This document shows positions 34,232 through 43,909 of a DNA stretch of 64,000 nucleotides, piece by piece. The translations under genes and the position numbers were made by a program. The stretch spans positions 11,802 through 75,801 of the forward strand of contig DCII01000017.1 in NCBI GenBank assembly GCA_002315935.1. Reading direction: 5' to 3'. The stretch is from Ruminococcaceae bacterium UBA1730 (GTDB taxonomy: Bacteria > Bacillota > Clostridia > Oscillospirales > Acutalibacteraceae). Every line of letters starts with the position of its first letter. Position 1 is the stretch's first letter. The notes under the pieces are model-generated. The model saw nothing but the letters and a program-made list of their open reading frames with translations. It was not told the origin of the DNA and did no database searches.

Positions 34232-35974
34232 ATGATTAAAAGGCTTTCAAAAAGCGTAAGAGAATACAAAAAGCCTGCCATAATCACCTTGTTGCTGATA
34301 ATCGGTGAAGCGGTAATTGAAACAATTATTCCATATATCACCGCCGAGCTTGTTAACAGAATCAAGGATGGCATTGATATGAATTACATAATCCGAACGG
34401 GAATAATTCTTATCGTTATGGCTTGCCTTTCCCTTATGTGCGGCGGATTTGCAGGCTTTACCTGTGCAAACGCTTCCGCCGGTTTTGCAAAAAACTTAAG
34501 GAAGGATATTTTCGGAAAAATTCAGGGATTCACATTTCAGAATATTGATAAATTTTCTTCCGCATCCCTTGTCACAAGAATGACTACCGATGTCAACAAT
34601 GTTCAGATGTCCTTCATGATGCTTATCCGAATTGCCATCAGAAGTCCGCTCATGCTCATTTTCTCGGTTGTTATGGCATTCATTATGGGCGGTAAGCTCG
34701 CCGCAACCTTCGTTGTTATCATCCCCGTTCTGACCTTCGGACTCATTATGATTGCAAAAAAAGCAATGCCTGCATTCAGAAGCGTTTTCAGAAAATACGA
34801 TAAGCTCAATGAATCCATTGAAGAAAATGTCAGAGCAATGAGAGTTGTCAAGGGCTTCTCAAGAGAAAACTACGAAAAGAAAAAGTTCAGGGATGCCTCC
34901 GACAACATCTGCGTTGACTTCACAAAGGCTGAAAAGATTGTTGCTCTCAACAGACCTATTATGCAGTTCTGCGTCAACTTCAACCTTGTTTTCATTCTTT
35001 ATGTCGGCTCAAAAATGATTATCACGGGTGACGGTGCAAACATTGATGTCGGTCAGCTTTCGGCTATGCTCACCTACGGTTTTCAGGTGCTCATGTCATT
35101 GATGATGCTTTCGATGATTTATGTTATGCTTACTCTTTCTGCCGAATCGGCAAAAAGAATCTGCGAGGTTCTTTCCGAAGAGCCTGCACTCACCAATCCC
35201 GAAAATCCGATTTATGAAATCAAAGACGGTTCAATTGATTTTGACGGTGTTAGCTTCAAATATTTCAAGCACGCAAAGCTCAGTGCACTGCTCAACATCG
35301 ACCTTCATATTGAATCCGGAATGACAGTCGGCATTCTCGGCGGAACGGGTTCAAGCAAATCATCAATGGTTCAGCTCATTCCGAGACTTTATGACACAAC
35401 GGAAGGCGTTGTCAAAGTCGGCGGAGTTGATGTAAAAGATTATGATATTGAATCACTCAGAAGCTCGGTTGCAATGGTTCTTCAGAAAAATCTTCTTTTC
35501 TCGGGAACGATTAAAGAAAATCTGCGTTGGGGTAATGAAGATGCAACTGACGAAGAGCTGATTGAAGCCTGCAAGCTTGCACAGGCTGATGATTTCATTC
35601 AGGCTTTCCCTGATAAATATGACACCTTTATTGAGCAGGGCGGCTCAAATGTTTCAGGCGGTCAGAAGCAGAGAATCTGCATTGCAAGAGCGTTGCTCAA
35701 AAAGCCGAAAATTCTTATTCTTGACGATTCAACAAGTGCAGTTGATATGAAAACCGATGCAAAAATCAGAGAAGGCTTCAGAAAATTCATTCCGGAAACA
35801 ACAAAGCTTATTATTGCACAGAGAATTGCATCAATTCAGGATGCCGATCTGATTATTGTTATGGATAACGGAAAGATTGTTGCAACCGGCAAGCACGATG
35901 ACCTTCTTGCATCCTGCGGAATTTATCAGGAGGTTTATGCACAGCAGACAAACGGAGGTGATTCCGATGAATGA
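34232..35974 (+). CDS. ABC exporter half-transporter A (degenerate ATPase site)
   Basis: 580 residues: six-helix membrane domain (1-310) then an ATPase domain. Walker A GILGGTGSSKSSMVQL, signature NVSGGQKQRICIARALL (intact), Walker B LILDDSTSAVD with Asp in place of the catalytic Glu, and a switch segment IIAQRIASI with Gln in place of His. This is the layout of the partner holding the degenerate site in heterodimeric exporters of the TM287/288, BmrC or LmrC kind. Its stop overlaps the next gene by eight bases. It probably exports drugs, lipids or peptides; no substrate can be read from the sequence. Confidence 0.92.
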   Translation: MIKRLSKSVREYKKPAIITLLLIIGEAVIETIIPYITAELVNRIKDGIDMNYIIRTGIILIVMACLSLMCGGFAGFTCANASAGFAKNLRKDIFGKIQGFTFQNIDKFSSASLVTRMTTDVNNVQMSFMMLIRIAIRSPLMLIFSVVMAFIMGGKLAATFVVIIPVLTFGLIMIAKKAMPAFRSVFRKYDKLNESIEENVRAMRVVKGFSRENYEKKKFRDASDNICVDFTKAEKIVALNRPIMQFCVNFNLVFILYVGSKMIITGDGANIDVGQLSAMLTYGFQVLMSLMMLSMIYVMLTLSAESAKRICEVLSEEPALTNPENPIYEIKDGSIDFDGVSFKYFKHAKLSALLNIDLHIESGMTVGILGGTGSSKSSMVQLIPRLYDTTEGVVKVGGVDVKDYDIESLRSSVAMVLQKNLLFSGTIKENLRWGNEDATDEELIEACKLAQADDFIQAFPDKYDTFIEQGGSNVSGGQKQRICIARALLKKPKILILDDSTSAVDMKTDAKIREGFRKFIPETTKLIIAQRIASIQDADLIIVMDNGKIVATGKHDDLLASCGIYQEVYAQQTNGGDSDE

Positions 35975-37868
35975 AAAAAAACCTGCGTTTGACGCAAAAG
36001 CACTCAAAAGAATCATAAAACTTCTGTTTGAGTTTTATCCCGTTATGTTCCCTGCCACAATTGTCTGCATTATTTTCTCCGCAGTAACTGCTTCAATCCC
36101 TGCTCTTTTCATCCAGAAGGTTATTGCCGTTATCGAAAAATGGGTTGAAACCCGTGACTGGATTGCCGCAAAGGCGGAAATAGTTCCGATGCTTCTTATT
36201 CTTTGCGTTCTCTATGTTCTTTCGATTTTATCGGTCTTTATCTACACAAGACTGATGGCAGTTATAACACAGGGTTACCTCTCAAAGCTTCGTTGCAAGA
36301 TGTTTGACAGTATGCAGAATCTGCCGATTAAATATTTTGACACAAACAAGCACGGCGACATAATGAGCCATTACACAAATGATATTGATGCCATCAGAGA
36401 GCTTATTTCCCAGTCAATCCCCGCTCTTATCAATTCGCTGACTATCGTTCTTGCGGTTCTCGCAATTATGCTTTATTTCAGCGTTTGGCTCACCGTTATC
36501 GTTCTTGTCGGCGTCTTCTTCATGCTTCTTGTTTCAAAGAAGGTCGGCGGCGGCTCGGCAAAATATTTTGTTAAAAATCAGATTTCCATGGGCAAAGCAG
36601 AAGGCTTTGTTCAGGAAATGATGAACGGTCAGAAGGTTATCAAGGTTTTCTGCCACGAAAAAGAATGCATGGATGAATTTGACAATGTCAACGAAGCTCT
36701 CTGCAACGATTGCAGAAAAGCACACGCCTATGCAAATGTTCTCGGACCGATTATTCAGAATATCGGCAACGTTCTTTATGTTATTATGGCAATGATCGGC
36801 GGACTTTTCATCATTCTCAAAGTTAAAAATCTAAGCTTTATGGGATACGCAACTCTTGAAATCAGCGTTCTTGTTCCGTTTCTCAATATGGTAAAGCAGT
36901 TCACAGGCAATGTTAATCAGCTTTCACAGCAGATAAATCTTATCGTTATGGCTGCGGCAGGCGGAAGCAGAATTTTCTCTCTCATGGATGAAGAACCCGA
37001 ATCTGATGACGGTTATGTTACGCTCGTCAATGCCGAAATTGATGAAAACGGAAATGTTAAAGAAACCGATAAGAGAACGGGAAAATGGGCATGGAAGCAT
37101 CCTCACGGTGACGGAACAACAACCTATACTCCCCTTCGTGGCGATGTCAGAATGGTTAATGTTGACTTCTCATATAAGGCGGATAAACAGATTCTTTATG
37201 ATGTTTCTGTTTACGCAGAACCCGGTCAGAAGGTTGCTTTTGTCGGTGCAACAGGTGCAGGAAAAACAACAATCACCAATCTGATTAACAGATTTTATGA
37301 CATTGAAGACGGAAAAATCCGTTATGACGGAATCAATATCAACAAAATCAGAAAATCAGATTTAAGGCGTTCCCTCGGTATAGTTCTTCAGGATACCAAC
37401 CTTTTCACGGGAACGGTTATTGACAACATCCGTTACGGCAGACTCGATGCAACCGATATTGAATGCATGAAGGCCGCAGAGCTTGCAGGAGCTGATGACT
37501 TCATAACAAGACTTCCCAACGGATACAACACGGAGCTTACCAACAACGGTTCAAATCTTTCGCAGGGTCAGCGTCAGCTCATTGCGATTGCAAGAGCGGC
37601 TGTTGCAGACCCTCCTGTTATGATTCTTGACGAAGCAACATCTTCAATTGACACAAGAACAGAAGCTATCGTTCAGCGTGGCATGGATAAGCTGATGGAA
37701 GGAAGAACGGTTTTTGTTATCGCTCACAGACTTTCAACGGTTATGAATTCCGATATAATTATGGTTCTTGACCACGGCAGAATAATCGAAAAAGGAAGCC
37801 ATCAGAAGCTTATTGAAGAAAAAGGAACATATTATCAGCTGTATACCGGTGCATTTGAGCTTGAATAA
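35967..37868 (+). CDS. ABC exporter half-transporter B (catalytic ATPase site)
   Basis: 633 residues: membrane domain then ATPase domain with Walker A FVGATGAGKTTITNL, Walker B PVMILDEATSSID (catalytic Glu present), switch His in VFVIAHRLSTV, and an altered signature NLSQGQRQLIAIARA. With half A this gives one working and one degenerate ATP site, as in TM288, BmrD or LmrD. An insertion of about 45 residues between the two domains (YVTLVNAEIDENGNVKETDK and onward) is longer than in half A. The ATG at 35967 has GGAGGTG upstream. Confidence 0.93.
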   Translation: MNEKKPAFDAKALKRIIKLLFEFYPVMFPATIVCIIFSAVTASIPALFIQKVIAVIEKWVETRDWIAAKAEIVPMLLILCVLYVLSILSVFIYTRLMAVITQGYLSKLRCKMFDSMQNLPIKYFDTNKHGDIMSHYTNDIDAIRELISQSIPALINSLTIVLAVLAIMLYFSVWLTVIVLVGVFFMLLVSKKVGGGSAKYFVKNQISMGKAEGFVQEMMNGQKVIKVFCHEKECMDEFDNVNEALCNDCRKAHAYANVLGPIIQNIGNVLYVIMAMIGGLFIILKVKNLSFMGYATLEISVLVPFLNMVKQFTGNVNQLSQQINLIVMAAAGGSRIFSLMDEEPESDDGYVTLVNAEIDENGNVKETDKRTGKWAWKHPHGDGTTTYTPLRGDVRMVNVDFSYKADKQILYDVSVYAEPGQKVAFVGATGAGKTTITNLINRFYDIEDGKIRYDGININKIRKSDLRRSLGIVLQDTNLFTGTVIDNIRYGRLDATDIECMKAAELAGADDFITRLPNGYNTELTNNGSNLSQGQRQLIAIARAAVADPPVMILDEATSSIDTRTEAIVQRGMDKLMEGRTVFVIAHRLSTVMNSDIIMVLDHGRIIEKGSHQKLIEEKGTYYQLYTGAFELE

Positions 37869-37888
37869 AAACAGGCATAAAAATAGCA

Positions 37889-37926
37889 GGGGCTGTCGCA
37901 TTTAGATGTGACAGCCCCATTTTTGC
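37889..37926. terminator. Bidirectional terminator after the ABC exporter
   Basis: GGGGCTGTC (37889-37897) and GACAGCCCC (37910-37918) are perfect arms. ATTTTTGC follows on the plus strand and TGCTATTTTTA on the minus, where it ends the gene at 37929. Confidence 0.9.
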
Positions 37927-37928
37927 AA

Positions 37929-38759
37929 TTATTCAATTGAAAACTCTGCATTTGCGTTTCCGCAAACAAGCTTATAATCGCCTGATTCGAGCTTTCCGAA
38001 AGCATTAAGGTCAAACTGAACCGAAACAGACGAGCTTGCAGGAACAGCAAATTCCGAAATTTCAGAGGGAGAAACAGCTTCAAGCAAAACCCATTCATCA
38101 TCAACATTTCTGAACAACTCAAATGAAGTTGAAAAGCTTCTATCCGTTGAATCGTTATTGGCTATTTCCGCATCGAGATAGCCATTATTAAGATTATAGA
38201 TGTTCAGACCGTCTTCGTTGAAAACATCCTTGATAATAACGCCTGTATTGTCGTTCTTTTCATAAGACTCAATGAGCGAAAACAATTCCGAAAGAGAGCT
38301 GTTTCTGCTCGGGATTTTTGAAGAGCTGAATGATGTTTCGTCTTTTCCGAAGGTAAAAACAAGATTATAACCGACAGAATCGGATGAAGAATATTTTCTG
38401 TTTTCATTCTTATCCCATTCAATCATTCCGTTCTGATAAAACATTTCTTCAAGCTTGTTAAGCAATTCCGATGAAGCAATATAGCTCTGTATCTTTTCTG
38501 GATTACCGCTTTTTTCGCAAAGAACGGATGTTATAACTGCATTCTCATCGTTTCTGATTACGGCTATTTTTGAATATCCGCCGTTAATATCTCCCGATGA
38601 TTCTATGCTGAAAGCCGAAATCGGGGAATCATATTTCGGAAGCTTATCGGGGTCAATAGGTTTGTGATTGAATTTAACAAAAAACATAACTACTCCTATC
38701 GCAACAAAAAACATCACTACCGGCAAAAATTTTATCAATATTCTTTTATCAGGTTTCAT
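37929..38759 (-). CDS. Membrane-anchored protein with C-terminal Ig-like domain, function unknown
   Basis: 276 residues from the ATG at 38759 (AAGGAG upstream). One N-terminal membrane helix (FLPVVMFFVAIGVVMFFVKF, about 9-28) anchors an outward domain. The last about 100 residues (FELFRNVDDEWVLLEAVSPS, then VPASSSVSVQFDLNAFGKLE, then GDYKLVCGNANAEFSIE) look like the beta-sandwich Ig-like domain found in many clostridial surface proteins. The middle is not recognised. It lies 34 bases downstream of the serine hydrolase gene, so the two are probably one transcript. Confidence 0.6.
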   Translation of the reverse strand: MKPDKRILIKFLPVVMFFVAIGVVMFFVKFNHKPIDPDKLPKYDSPISAFSIESSGDINGGYSKIAVIRNDENAVITSVLCEKSGNPEKIQSYIASSELLNKLEEMFYQNGMIEWDKNENRKYSSSDSVGYNLVFTFGKDETSFSSSKIPSRNSSLSELFSLIESYEKNDNTGVIIKDVFNEDGLNIYNLNNGYLDAEIANNDSTDRSFSTSFELFRNVDDEWVLLEAVSPSEISEFAVPASSSVSVQFDLNAFGKLESGDYKLVCGNANAEFSIE

Positions 38760-38793
38760 TTTAAAGCTCCTTAAACAAAAAAGAAAACAAAGC

Positions 38794-39654
38794 TCAGTCC
38801 TTATATTTTCTTGCAAAATCCTTGACTATGCCTGTATCTCCGCCAAAGGACTGCATTGCAACAGCTCTTCCGCTTGAGGGAATAACCATAAGGCTCTGAC
38901 CGTGCATACCGCCCTTCTGATAAAGAATATGCTCTTCATCATCCCAGTCAAGAGCAAATCCCTTTTCTACGGCAAGTCTGCACCATTCCTCCGAAAGAAT
39001 TCTTTTTCCATTATAAATACCATTGTTAAGATAAACCGCTCCGAGCTTTACCATATCAGAGGAATGAATGTAAAGACCCGTTCCCCCCATTGCATGACCT
39101 TTCGGGCAATGGCTCCATGCAGCTTCCTGAAAATCAAGCTTAAGAAAAAGCTCCTTCCAAAGAAATGTATCAAGGCAGATTCCCGTTATTTTTTCAACGA
39201 TACAGGAAATCAGATAAAACGCTCCGTCAGAGTAACAATAAACCTCACCCGGAGCACATTCAAGCGGGTATCTGAACAGATAATCAAGATAATTATCTGT
39301 AAAATCCGATGATTTATTGCAGTCAATATCAAGAAAGCCTTCCGGCAAACCGAGCTTATGGGTCAGTGCATTTTCAATAGTTGCGTTTTTCCATCTTTCA
39401 TCCATTCCGTTTTCGGGAATTTCGTCTGAAAGAATTTCGCAGATTTTTTCATCGACCTTAACAAGACCTTTATCATATAAAATTCCGATTGCCGTCATTG
39501 CAAAGGTTTTTGCAACCGAATAAACATTTCGGCAGAAATTGGTTTCTTCAAATTCAACCGTTTCAATTCTTCCGTCCTTATATTCTGAAATTCTTATTAT
39601 CGGCATTTTTATTTCTTTTAAATATGCTGATAAACCTTCAAGAAATCTGCTCAT
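38794..39654 (-). CDS. Serine hydrolase of the beta-lactamase/transpeptidase fold (class C-like)
   Basis: 286 residues, no signal peptide. The nucleophile motif is YSVAKTF (Ser-x-x-Lys), followed by ALTHKLGLPEGFL, the second motif YCYSDGAFYLISCIVEKITG (Tyr-Ser-Asp), and a third-motif region YQKGGMHGQSLMVIP. This group includes esterases, D-amino peptidases and 6-aminohexanoate hydrolases besides beta-lactamases. Its cytoplasmic location makes antibiotic resistance unlikely. GGAGGATATTT precedes the ATG. Confidence 0.8.
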   Translation of the reverse strand: MSRFLEGLSAYLKEIKMPIIRISEYKDGRIETVEFEETNFCRNVYSVAKTFAMTAIGILYDKGLVKVDEKICEILSDEIPENGMDERWKNATIENALTHKLGLPEGFLDIDCNKSSDFTDNYLDYLFRYPLECAPGEVYCYSDGAFYLISCIVEKITGICLDTFLWKELFLKLDFQEAAWSHCPKGHAMGGTGLYIHSSDMVKLGAVYLNNGIYNGKRILSEEWCRLAVEKGFALDWDDEEHILYQKGGMHGQSLMVIPSSGRAVAMQSFGGDTGIVKDFARKYKD

Positions 39655-39730
39655 TAAATATCCTCCGAAACAATTATAACGTTATCAAAAAGAATATCAA
39701 TAAAATGTGGAATATTTGTTAATTCTATGT

Positions 39731-39736
39731 TATAAT
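39731..39736 (+). promoter_or_regulatory. Possible -10 element before the MATE gene
   Basis: TATAAT at 39731-39736, with TATG just before it (TATGTTATAAT). No good -35 is seen 16-18 bases upstream. Confidence 0.4.
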
Positions 39737-39766
39737 TAATTAAATTTACAGAACGAGATGATAAAA

Positions 39767-41134
39767 TTGAAAAATTCAGGTCTTTCAGCTGAATTGCAGT
39801 ATGAAAAAATGACAAAAACTCCTGTTGCAAGGCTGATTTCTTCGCTTGCCGTGCCGACCGTTATCAGCATGATGGTAACAATGATTTATAATGCGGCAGA
39901 TACATATTTTGTTTCAAAAATAAGCATACCTGCAAGCGGAGCAACGGGAATAGTTTTCACTCTGATGGGAATTATTCAGGCTTGCGGATTCACCTTCGGC
40001 CACGGTGCAGGAAGCATAATCAGCCGTCTGCTCGGGCAGAAGGACATTGAATCAGCAAAAAAATATTGCTCAACCGCATTCTTTTCTGCATTGGTTGTCG
40101 GAATAATGATTTCCGTTTTCGGTCTTATTTTTCTGACACCCTTCATGAGATTTATCGGAAGCACGGAAACAATTCTTCCGTATTCAAAAATATACGGAAA
40201 ATATATTCTTTTTGCATCCCCTGCTTTTGTCACCTCATGTGTTATGAATAACATTCTTCGTTATGAGGGAATGGCGAAGCTTGCAATGATTGGTCTGACC
40301 TCGGGCGGAATTCTGAATATGATTCTTGACCCGATTTTGATTTTCGTTTTTGATATGGGCATTGCAGGAGCAGGAATTGCAACCGCAGTTTCTCAATATA
40401 TCAGCATGGCAATTCTTCTTTCCGTTTTCATCATGAAGAAAACGCAGAGCAGAATATCAATCAGATATGCTTCTCTCAATCCGAAAATAATATGGCTGAT
40501 TGTTTCAACAGGTGCTCCGAGCTTTGCAAGGCAATCGCTCAATTCGCTTTCAACAATGGTTCTGAACAGGACAATAGTTCCTTACGGAGATGCATGCATT
40601 GCCGCAATGAGTATTGTTTCGAAATGCTCAATGGCAATTTTCAGCATAGGCGTAGGAATTGGTCAAGGTTATCAGCCTGTTTCTTCATTCAACTACGGAG
40701 CAAAAGAATACGGCAGAGTCAGAAAGAGTATGTGGTTCACATGGAAATTCGGCACAGGCGTTGTCGGTTCTCTTTCGGCATTGATGTTTGCTTTCGCGCC
40801 GAAAATCATTTCTCTTTTCAGACCCGAAACCGAAATCAACGAAATCGGCACTGCCGCTCTGAGATACCTTTGCGTTGCCATGATTCTTTTGCCGACAATA
40901 ATGGTTGCAAACATGACCTTCCAGAGTGTCGGCAAAACAGGAAGAGCATTGTTCCTTGCCTGCTCGCAGAACGGACTGTTTTACATTCCGTTGATTGTTA
41001 TTATGAATAACCTATTTCAGCTTAAAGGAATTGAGCTTGCTCAACCTATTGCATACACAATTGCGGCTTTTGTTTCAGCACCTTTCCTTTTAGCCTTTTC
41101 AAAGAGTCTTAAAGAAAACGAATTTTTTAAATAA
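39767..41134 (+). CDS. MATE family efflux transporter
   Basis: About 455 residues with twelve membrane segments in two halves. KTPVARLISSLAVPTVISMM, YNAADTYFVSKI and GHGAGSIISRLLGQKD at the start, and IGVGIGQGYQPVSSFNYGAK in the second half, are typical of the DinF/NorM-like MATE group, which exports organic cations with sodium or proton entry. The TTG at 39767 is chosen because GATGAT lies just before it; an ATG at 39758 is possible. The GH38 gene follows after 15 bases. Pairing with a glycosidase suggests that glycan-related compounds could be moved, but this is only a guess. Confidence 0.9.
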   Translation: MKNSGLSAELQYEKMTKTPVARLISSLAVPTVISMMVTMIYNAADTYFVSKISIPASGATGIVFTLMGIIQACGFTFGHGAGSIISRLLGQKDIESAKKYCSTAFFSALVVGIMISVFGLIFLTPFMRFIGSTETILPYSKIYGKYILFASPAFVTSCVMNNILRYEGMAKLAMIGLTSGGILNMILDPILIFVFDMGIAGAGIATAVSQYISMAILLSVFIMKKTQSRISIRYASLNPKIIWLIVSTGAPSFARQSLNSLSTMVLNRTIVPYGDACIAAMSIVSKCSMAIFSIGVGIGQGYQPVSSFNYGAKEYGRVRKSMWFTWKFGTGVVGSLSALMFAFAPKIISLFRPETEINEIGTAALRYLCVAMILLPTIMVANMTFQSVGKTGRALFLACSQNGLFYIPLIVIMNNLFQLKGIELAQPIAYTIAAFVSAPFLLAFSKSLKENEFFK

Positions 41135-41149
41135 CGGAGTGACTTACAA

Positions 41150-43822
41150 TTGAAAAACGAAATTTATCATGTAATCTCTAACACACATTGGGACAGAGAA
41201 TGGTATCAATCTCACGAAAAATATCTTGTCCGCCTTGTTGAGCTTATGGACAGACTTCTCGACATTATGGAAGAACACAGGGATTATCGTTTTGTTACCG
41301 ACGGTCAGTATGCACTTGTGGAGGATTATATTGCGTCAAAGCCCGAAAACTACGGCAGAATAAAAGCTCTTGTTTCGGACGGAAGACTGCTTATCGGTCC
41401 GTGGTACACACAGCCGCTTGAAAATATTGTCGGCGGAGAAGCACTTATCCGCAATCTTCAGAAGGGAATCAAGGAATCCGAAAAGCTCGGAAATGCAATG
41501 AGATTTTCTTATGAAATTGATGAATTCGGCCACACCTCACAGCTTCCTCAAATTCTTGCCGGCTTCGGAATAAACGGAGTTATGGCGTGGAGAGGTGTTC
41601 CGAAAAATTGCAGAAGCCTTTTCAGATGGCATGGTGCTGACGGAACAACGGCAAACTTTTTTAATTCAAACGAGGGCTACGGAGAAGCAACCTCCCTGCC
41701 TGATTCAACCGAAGATTTTGATGAAGTAATTGACGGGATAAATCATCACCGAGAAGGTCTTAAAACTCATGTTGAGAGAATAAGAGAGCTTCGCATGAAG
41801 GTTTCTGACAGCAAAAATATGGTATGGCTCAACGGCATTGACCATTCATGGGCACAGGCTGATGTTCTTGAAATATGCAGAAGAATTGAAGAATTATTCC
41901 CAGAGCTTGAGGTTAAGCAAAGCACTCCGGAGGAATATGCAAACGCTGTTATTGATGACCTCAATGAAAGAAATATCGTTCCTCCCGAACACAGTGGAGA
42001 GCTTCTCTACACATATGAGCCTGTTCTTGAGTCAACAAATGCACTTCATCCGAGACAGAAGAGAAGACATTTTGAAACAGAAAAAATGCTTGTCGGTAAA
42101 TCGGAGCCGTTAACCGAATTCGCTTCTCTTCTTGGCTTCAAATATCCCGAATGGGCAATCGAAAGAGAATGGAAATATGTTCTTGAAAATCATGCTCATG
42201 ATTCTCTCGGATGCTGTTCGGTTGATGAAGTTTTCGAACAGGTTATGGCAAGATACGGTGCATCACTTTCAATCGGCGAACAGATTTGCGAGGATTCATT
42301 AAGAAAGATTATGAGCTGTTCTGTTGAAGAGCCTTCAATCTGGATTTTCAATCTGAGCGAGAAAAATATTCAAGGCTCTGTTAAAGTGTCATTTGATGTT
42401 CCCGTTGGCTTTGGCGGAGAAAAATTCACGCTCTCCGATTCAGAGGGAAATGAAACAAGAATGTGCATTATATCATCGCAGAAAAACGGCGATGTCAGAT
42501 ATAATCCGAGGCTCGGCCATCCGACATGGGGCGAGGTTGTTCACTACGAAGCAATAATTGATGCTCCTGCTGTTCCTGCATTCGGTGCAACAAGATTAAA
42601 AATAAACAAAGCCGAAAATGCAGATTTGCCGACAAACAGACAGCATTATTATTTCGCTGATGCACAGGGAATTCTCGAAAACAAAAATTTCAGAATTACA
42701 TTCAATAATAACGGTTCATTCAATCTCTATGATAAGAGAACCGACACGGAATATAAAAATCAGTTGCTCTTTACCGATGACGGTGAAGCTGCTCATTGCT
42801 ATATCCATGTTGAGCCGCAGAATGACATGAGAAGATTCTCCTCGGCAGGCTGCAGTGCAGATATAAATATCCTTTATGATAATGCTCTCGGCGGTGCATT
42901 TGAAGTTAAGCTCACAATGCTTATTCCGAAAGGCATTGAGAAAGACAGAAAATCAAGAACCTCTGAAACGGAAAAGCTTGAAATTTCTTATGTTATTGCT
43001 CTTGAAGAAAATTCTGAAGCAATCAACATTGACATAAAAATCAACAATAAGAGCAGAAATCACAGATTAAGAGCTATATTTCCGACAAACATTGACTCGG
43101 AAATAAGCTTTTCCGACCAGGCATTTGACGAGGTTGAAAGAGCTATAAAGGTTGAAGAAGAAAAAAATCTTTTTGAAATGCCGTATATGACCCATCCCAT
43201 GCTTTCATACTGCGGAATCAAAGACGGCAAAAAGGGTCTTTCCGTTGCCACAAGAGGAATTTATGAATATGAATGCACAGATGATGCTTCACATTCTCTT
43301 GCAATAACGCTCCTTCGTTCAATTGAAGTTATTGACAATGACACCTTCGAAACAACGCCGTCTTACTTCATGGAGGAAGCACAGAATATCTGCGAAATAA
43401 ACCATTCCATTTCTCTTATTCCGTTTACTGATTCCGAAGCTCTTCACAAAGAGGTTTCTGCGTTTATCAGAAAGCCCCTTGCACTTGCAAACAGAACACC
43501 TGAAGAAAGTGTTATGCCGGACTATAAAAAGCATAATTCGGTTATTTCTGATTCATTCAGAGCAATTGAGCTTTCCGGAAGAAATCTGACTGTTACGACT
43601 TTTAAAAAGGCTTCAAAGAATGATAATCTTATAATCAGAATTCTCAACAGAGGAAATGATAATTCAACCGGAAGGCTGAAGCTGAATATTCCCGGTGTTG
43701 AATTCAGCCAAATATATATGACCGATTTTGAAGAAAACAGAATTGAAAAAATCGGAAGCGGAAATGAAATTGAATTTAAACTCTCCTCTAAAAAGCTGAT
43801 AACGCTTGAATTTACATTATGA
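41150..43822 (+). CDS. Alpha-mannosidase, glycoside hydrolase family 38
   Basis: 890 residues, cytoplasmic. The GH38 zinc site and nucleophile are clear: VISNTHWDREWYQSHEKYL (His13, Asp15), FSYEIDEFGHTSQLPQIL (Asp123 nucleophile), LNGIDHSWAQADVLE (His ligand) and ENHAHDSLGCCSVDEVFEQV. The C-terminal beta domains (from about 400) complete the family layout seen in MngB-type enzymes, which act on mannosyl-glycerate and other alpha-mannosides. TTG start with GGAGTGA upstream. With ManA and the GH99-like protein it fits alpha-mannoside breakdown. Natural substrate, including phosphorylated forms, unknown. Confidence 0.93.
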   Translation: MKNEIYHVISNTHWDREWYQSHEKYLVRLVELMDRLLDIMEEHRDYRFVTDGQYALVEDYIASKPENYGRIKALVSDGRLLIGPWYTQPLENIVGGEALIRNLQKGIKESEKLGNAMRFSYEIDEFGHTSQLPQILAGFGINGVMAWRGVPKNCRSLFRWHGADGTTANFFNSNEGYGEATSLPDSTEDFDEVIDGINHHREGLKTHVERIRELRMKVSDSKNMVWLNGIDHSWAQADVLEICRRIEELFPELEVKQSTPEEYANAVIDDLNERNIVPPEHSGELLYTYEPVLESTNALHPRQKRRHFETEKMLVGKSEPLTEFASLLGFKYPEWAIEREWKYVLENHAHDSLGCCSVDEVFEQVMARYGASLSIGEQICEDSLRKIMSCSVEEPSIWIFNLSEKNIQGSVKVSFDVPVGFGGEKFTLSDSEGNETRMCIISSQKNGDVRYNPRLGHPTWGEVVHYEAIIDAPAVPAFGATRLKINKAENADLPTNRQHYYFADAQGILENKNFRITFNNNGSFNLYDKRTDTEYKNQLLFTDDGEAAHCYIHVEPQNDMRRFSSAGCSADINILYDNALGGAFEVKLTMLIPKGIEKDRKSRTSETEKLEISYVIALEENSEAINIDIKINNKSRNHRLRAIFPTNIDSEISFSDQAFDEVERAIKVEEEKNLFEMPYMTHPMLSYCGIKDGKKGLSVATRGIYEYECTDDASHSLAITLLRSIEVIDNDTFETTPSYFMEEAQNICEINHSISLIPFTDSEALHKEVSAFIRKPLALANRTPEESVMPDYKKHNSVISDSFRAIELSGRNLTVTTFKKASKNDNLIIRILNRGNDNSTGRLKLNIPGVEFSQIYMTDFEENRIEKIGSGNEIEFKLSSKKLITLEFTL

Positions 43823-43823
43823 A

Positions 43824-43861
43824 AAAAGGTTCTGAAACGCAAAAGTTTCAGAACCTTTTTC
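43824..43861. terminator. Strong bidirectional terminator between GH38 and rubrerythrin genes
   Basis: AAAAAGGTTCTGAAAC pairs with GTTTCAGAACCTTTTT around GCAAAA, a perfect 16-base stem with terminal A and T runs. Confidence 0.93.
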
Positions 43862-43909
43862 ATCACTATAAACCCATTATCCGAAAAACAAATATTGGGT
43901 TTGATTAAA

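Noticed and set aside
38794..39654. Beta-lactamase resistance gene
   Set aside because: The fold is shared, but there is no signal peptide and the third motif is not KTG, so a general hydrolase call is safer.
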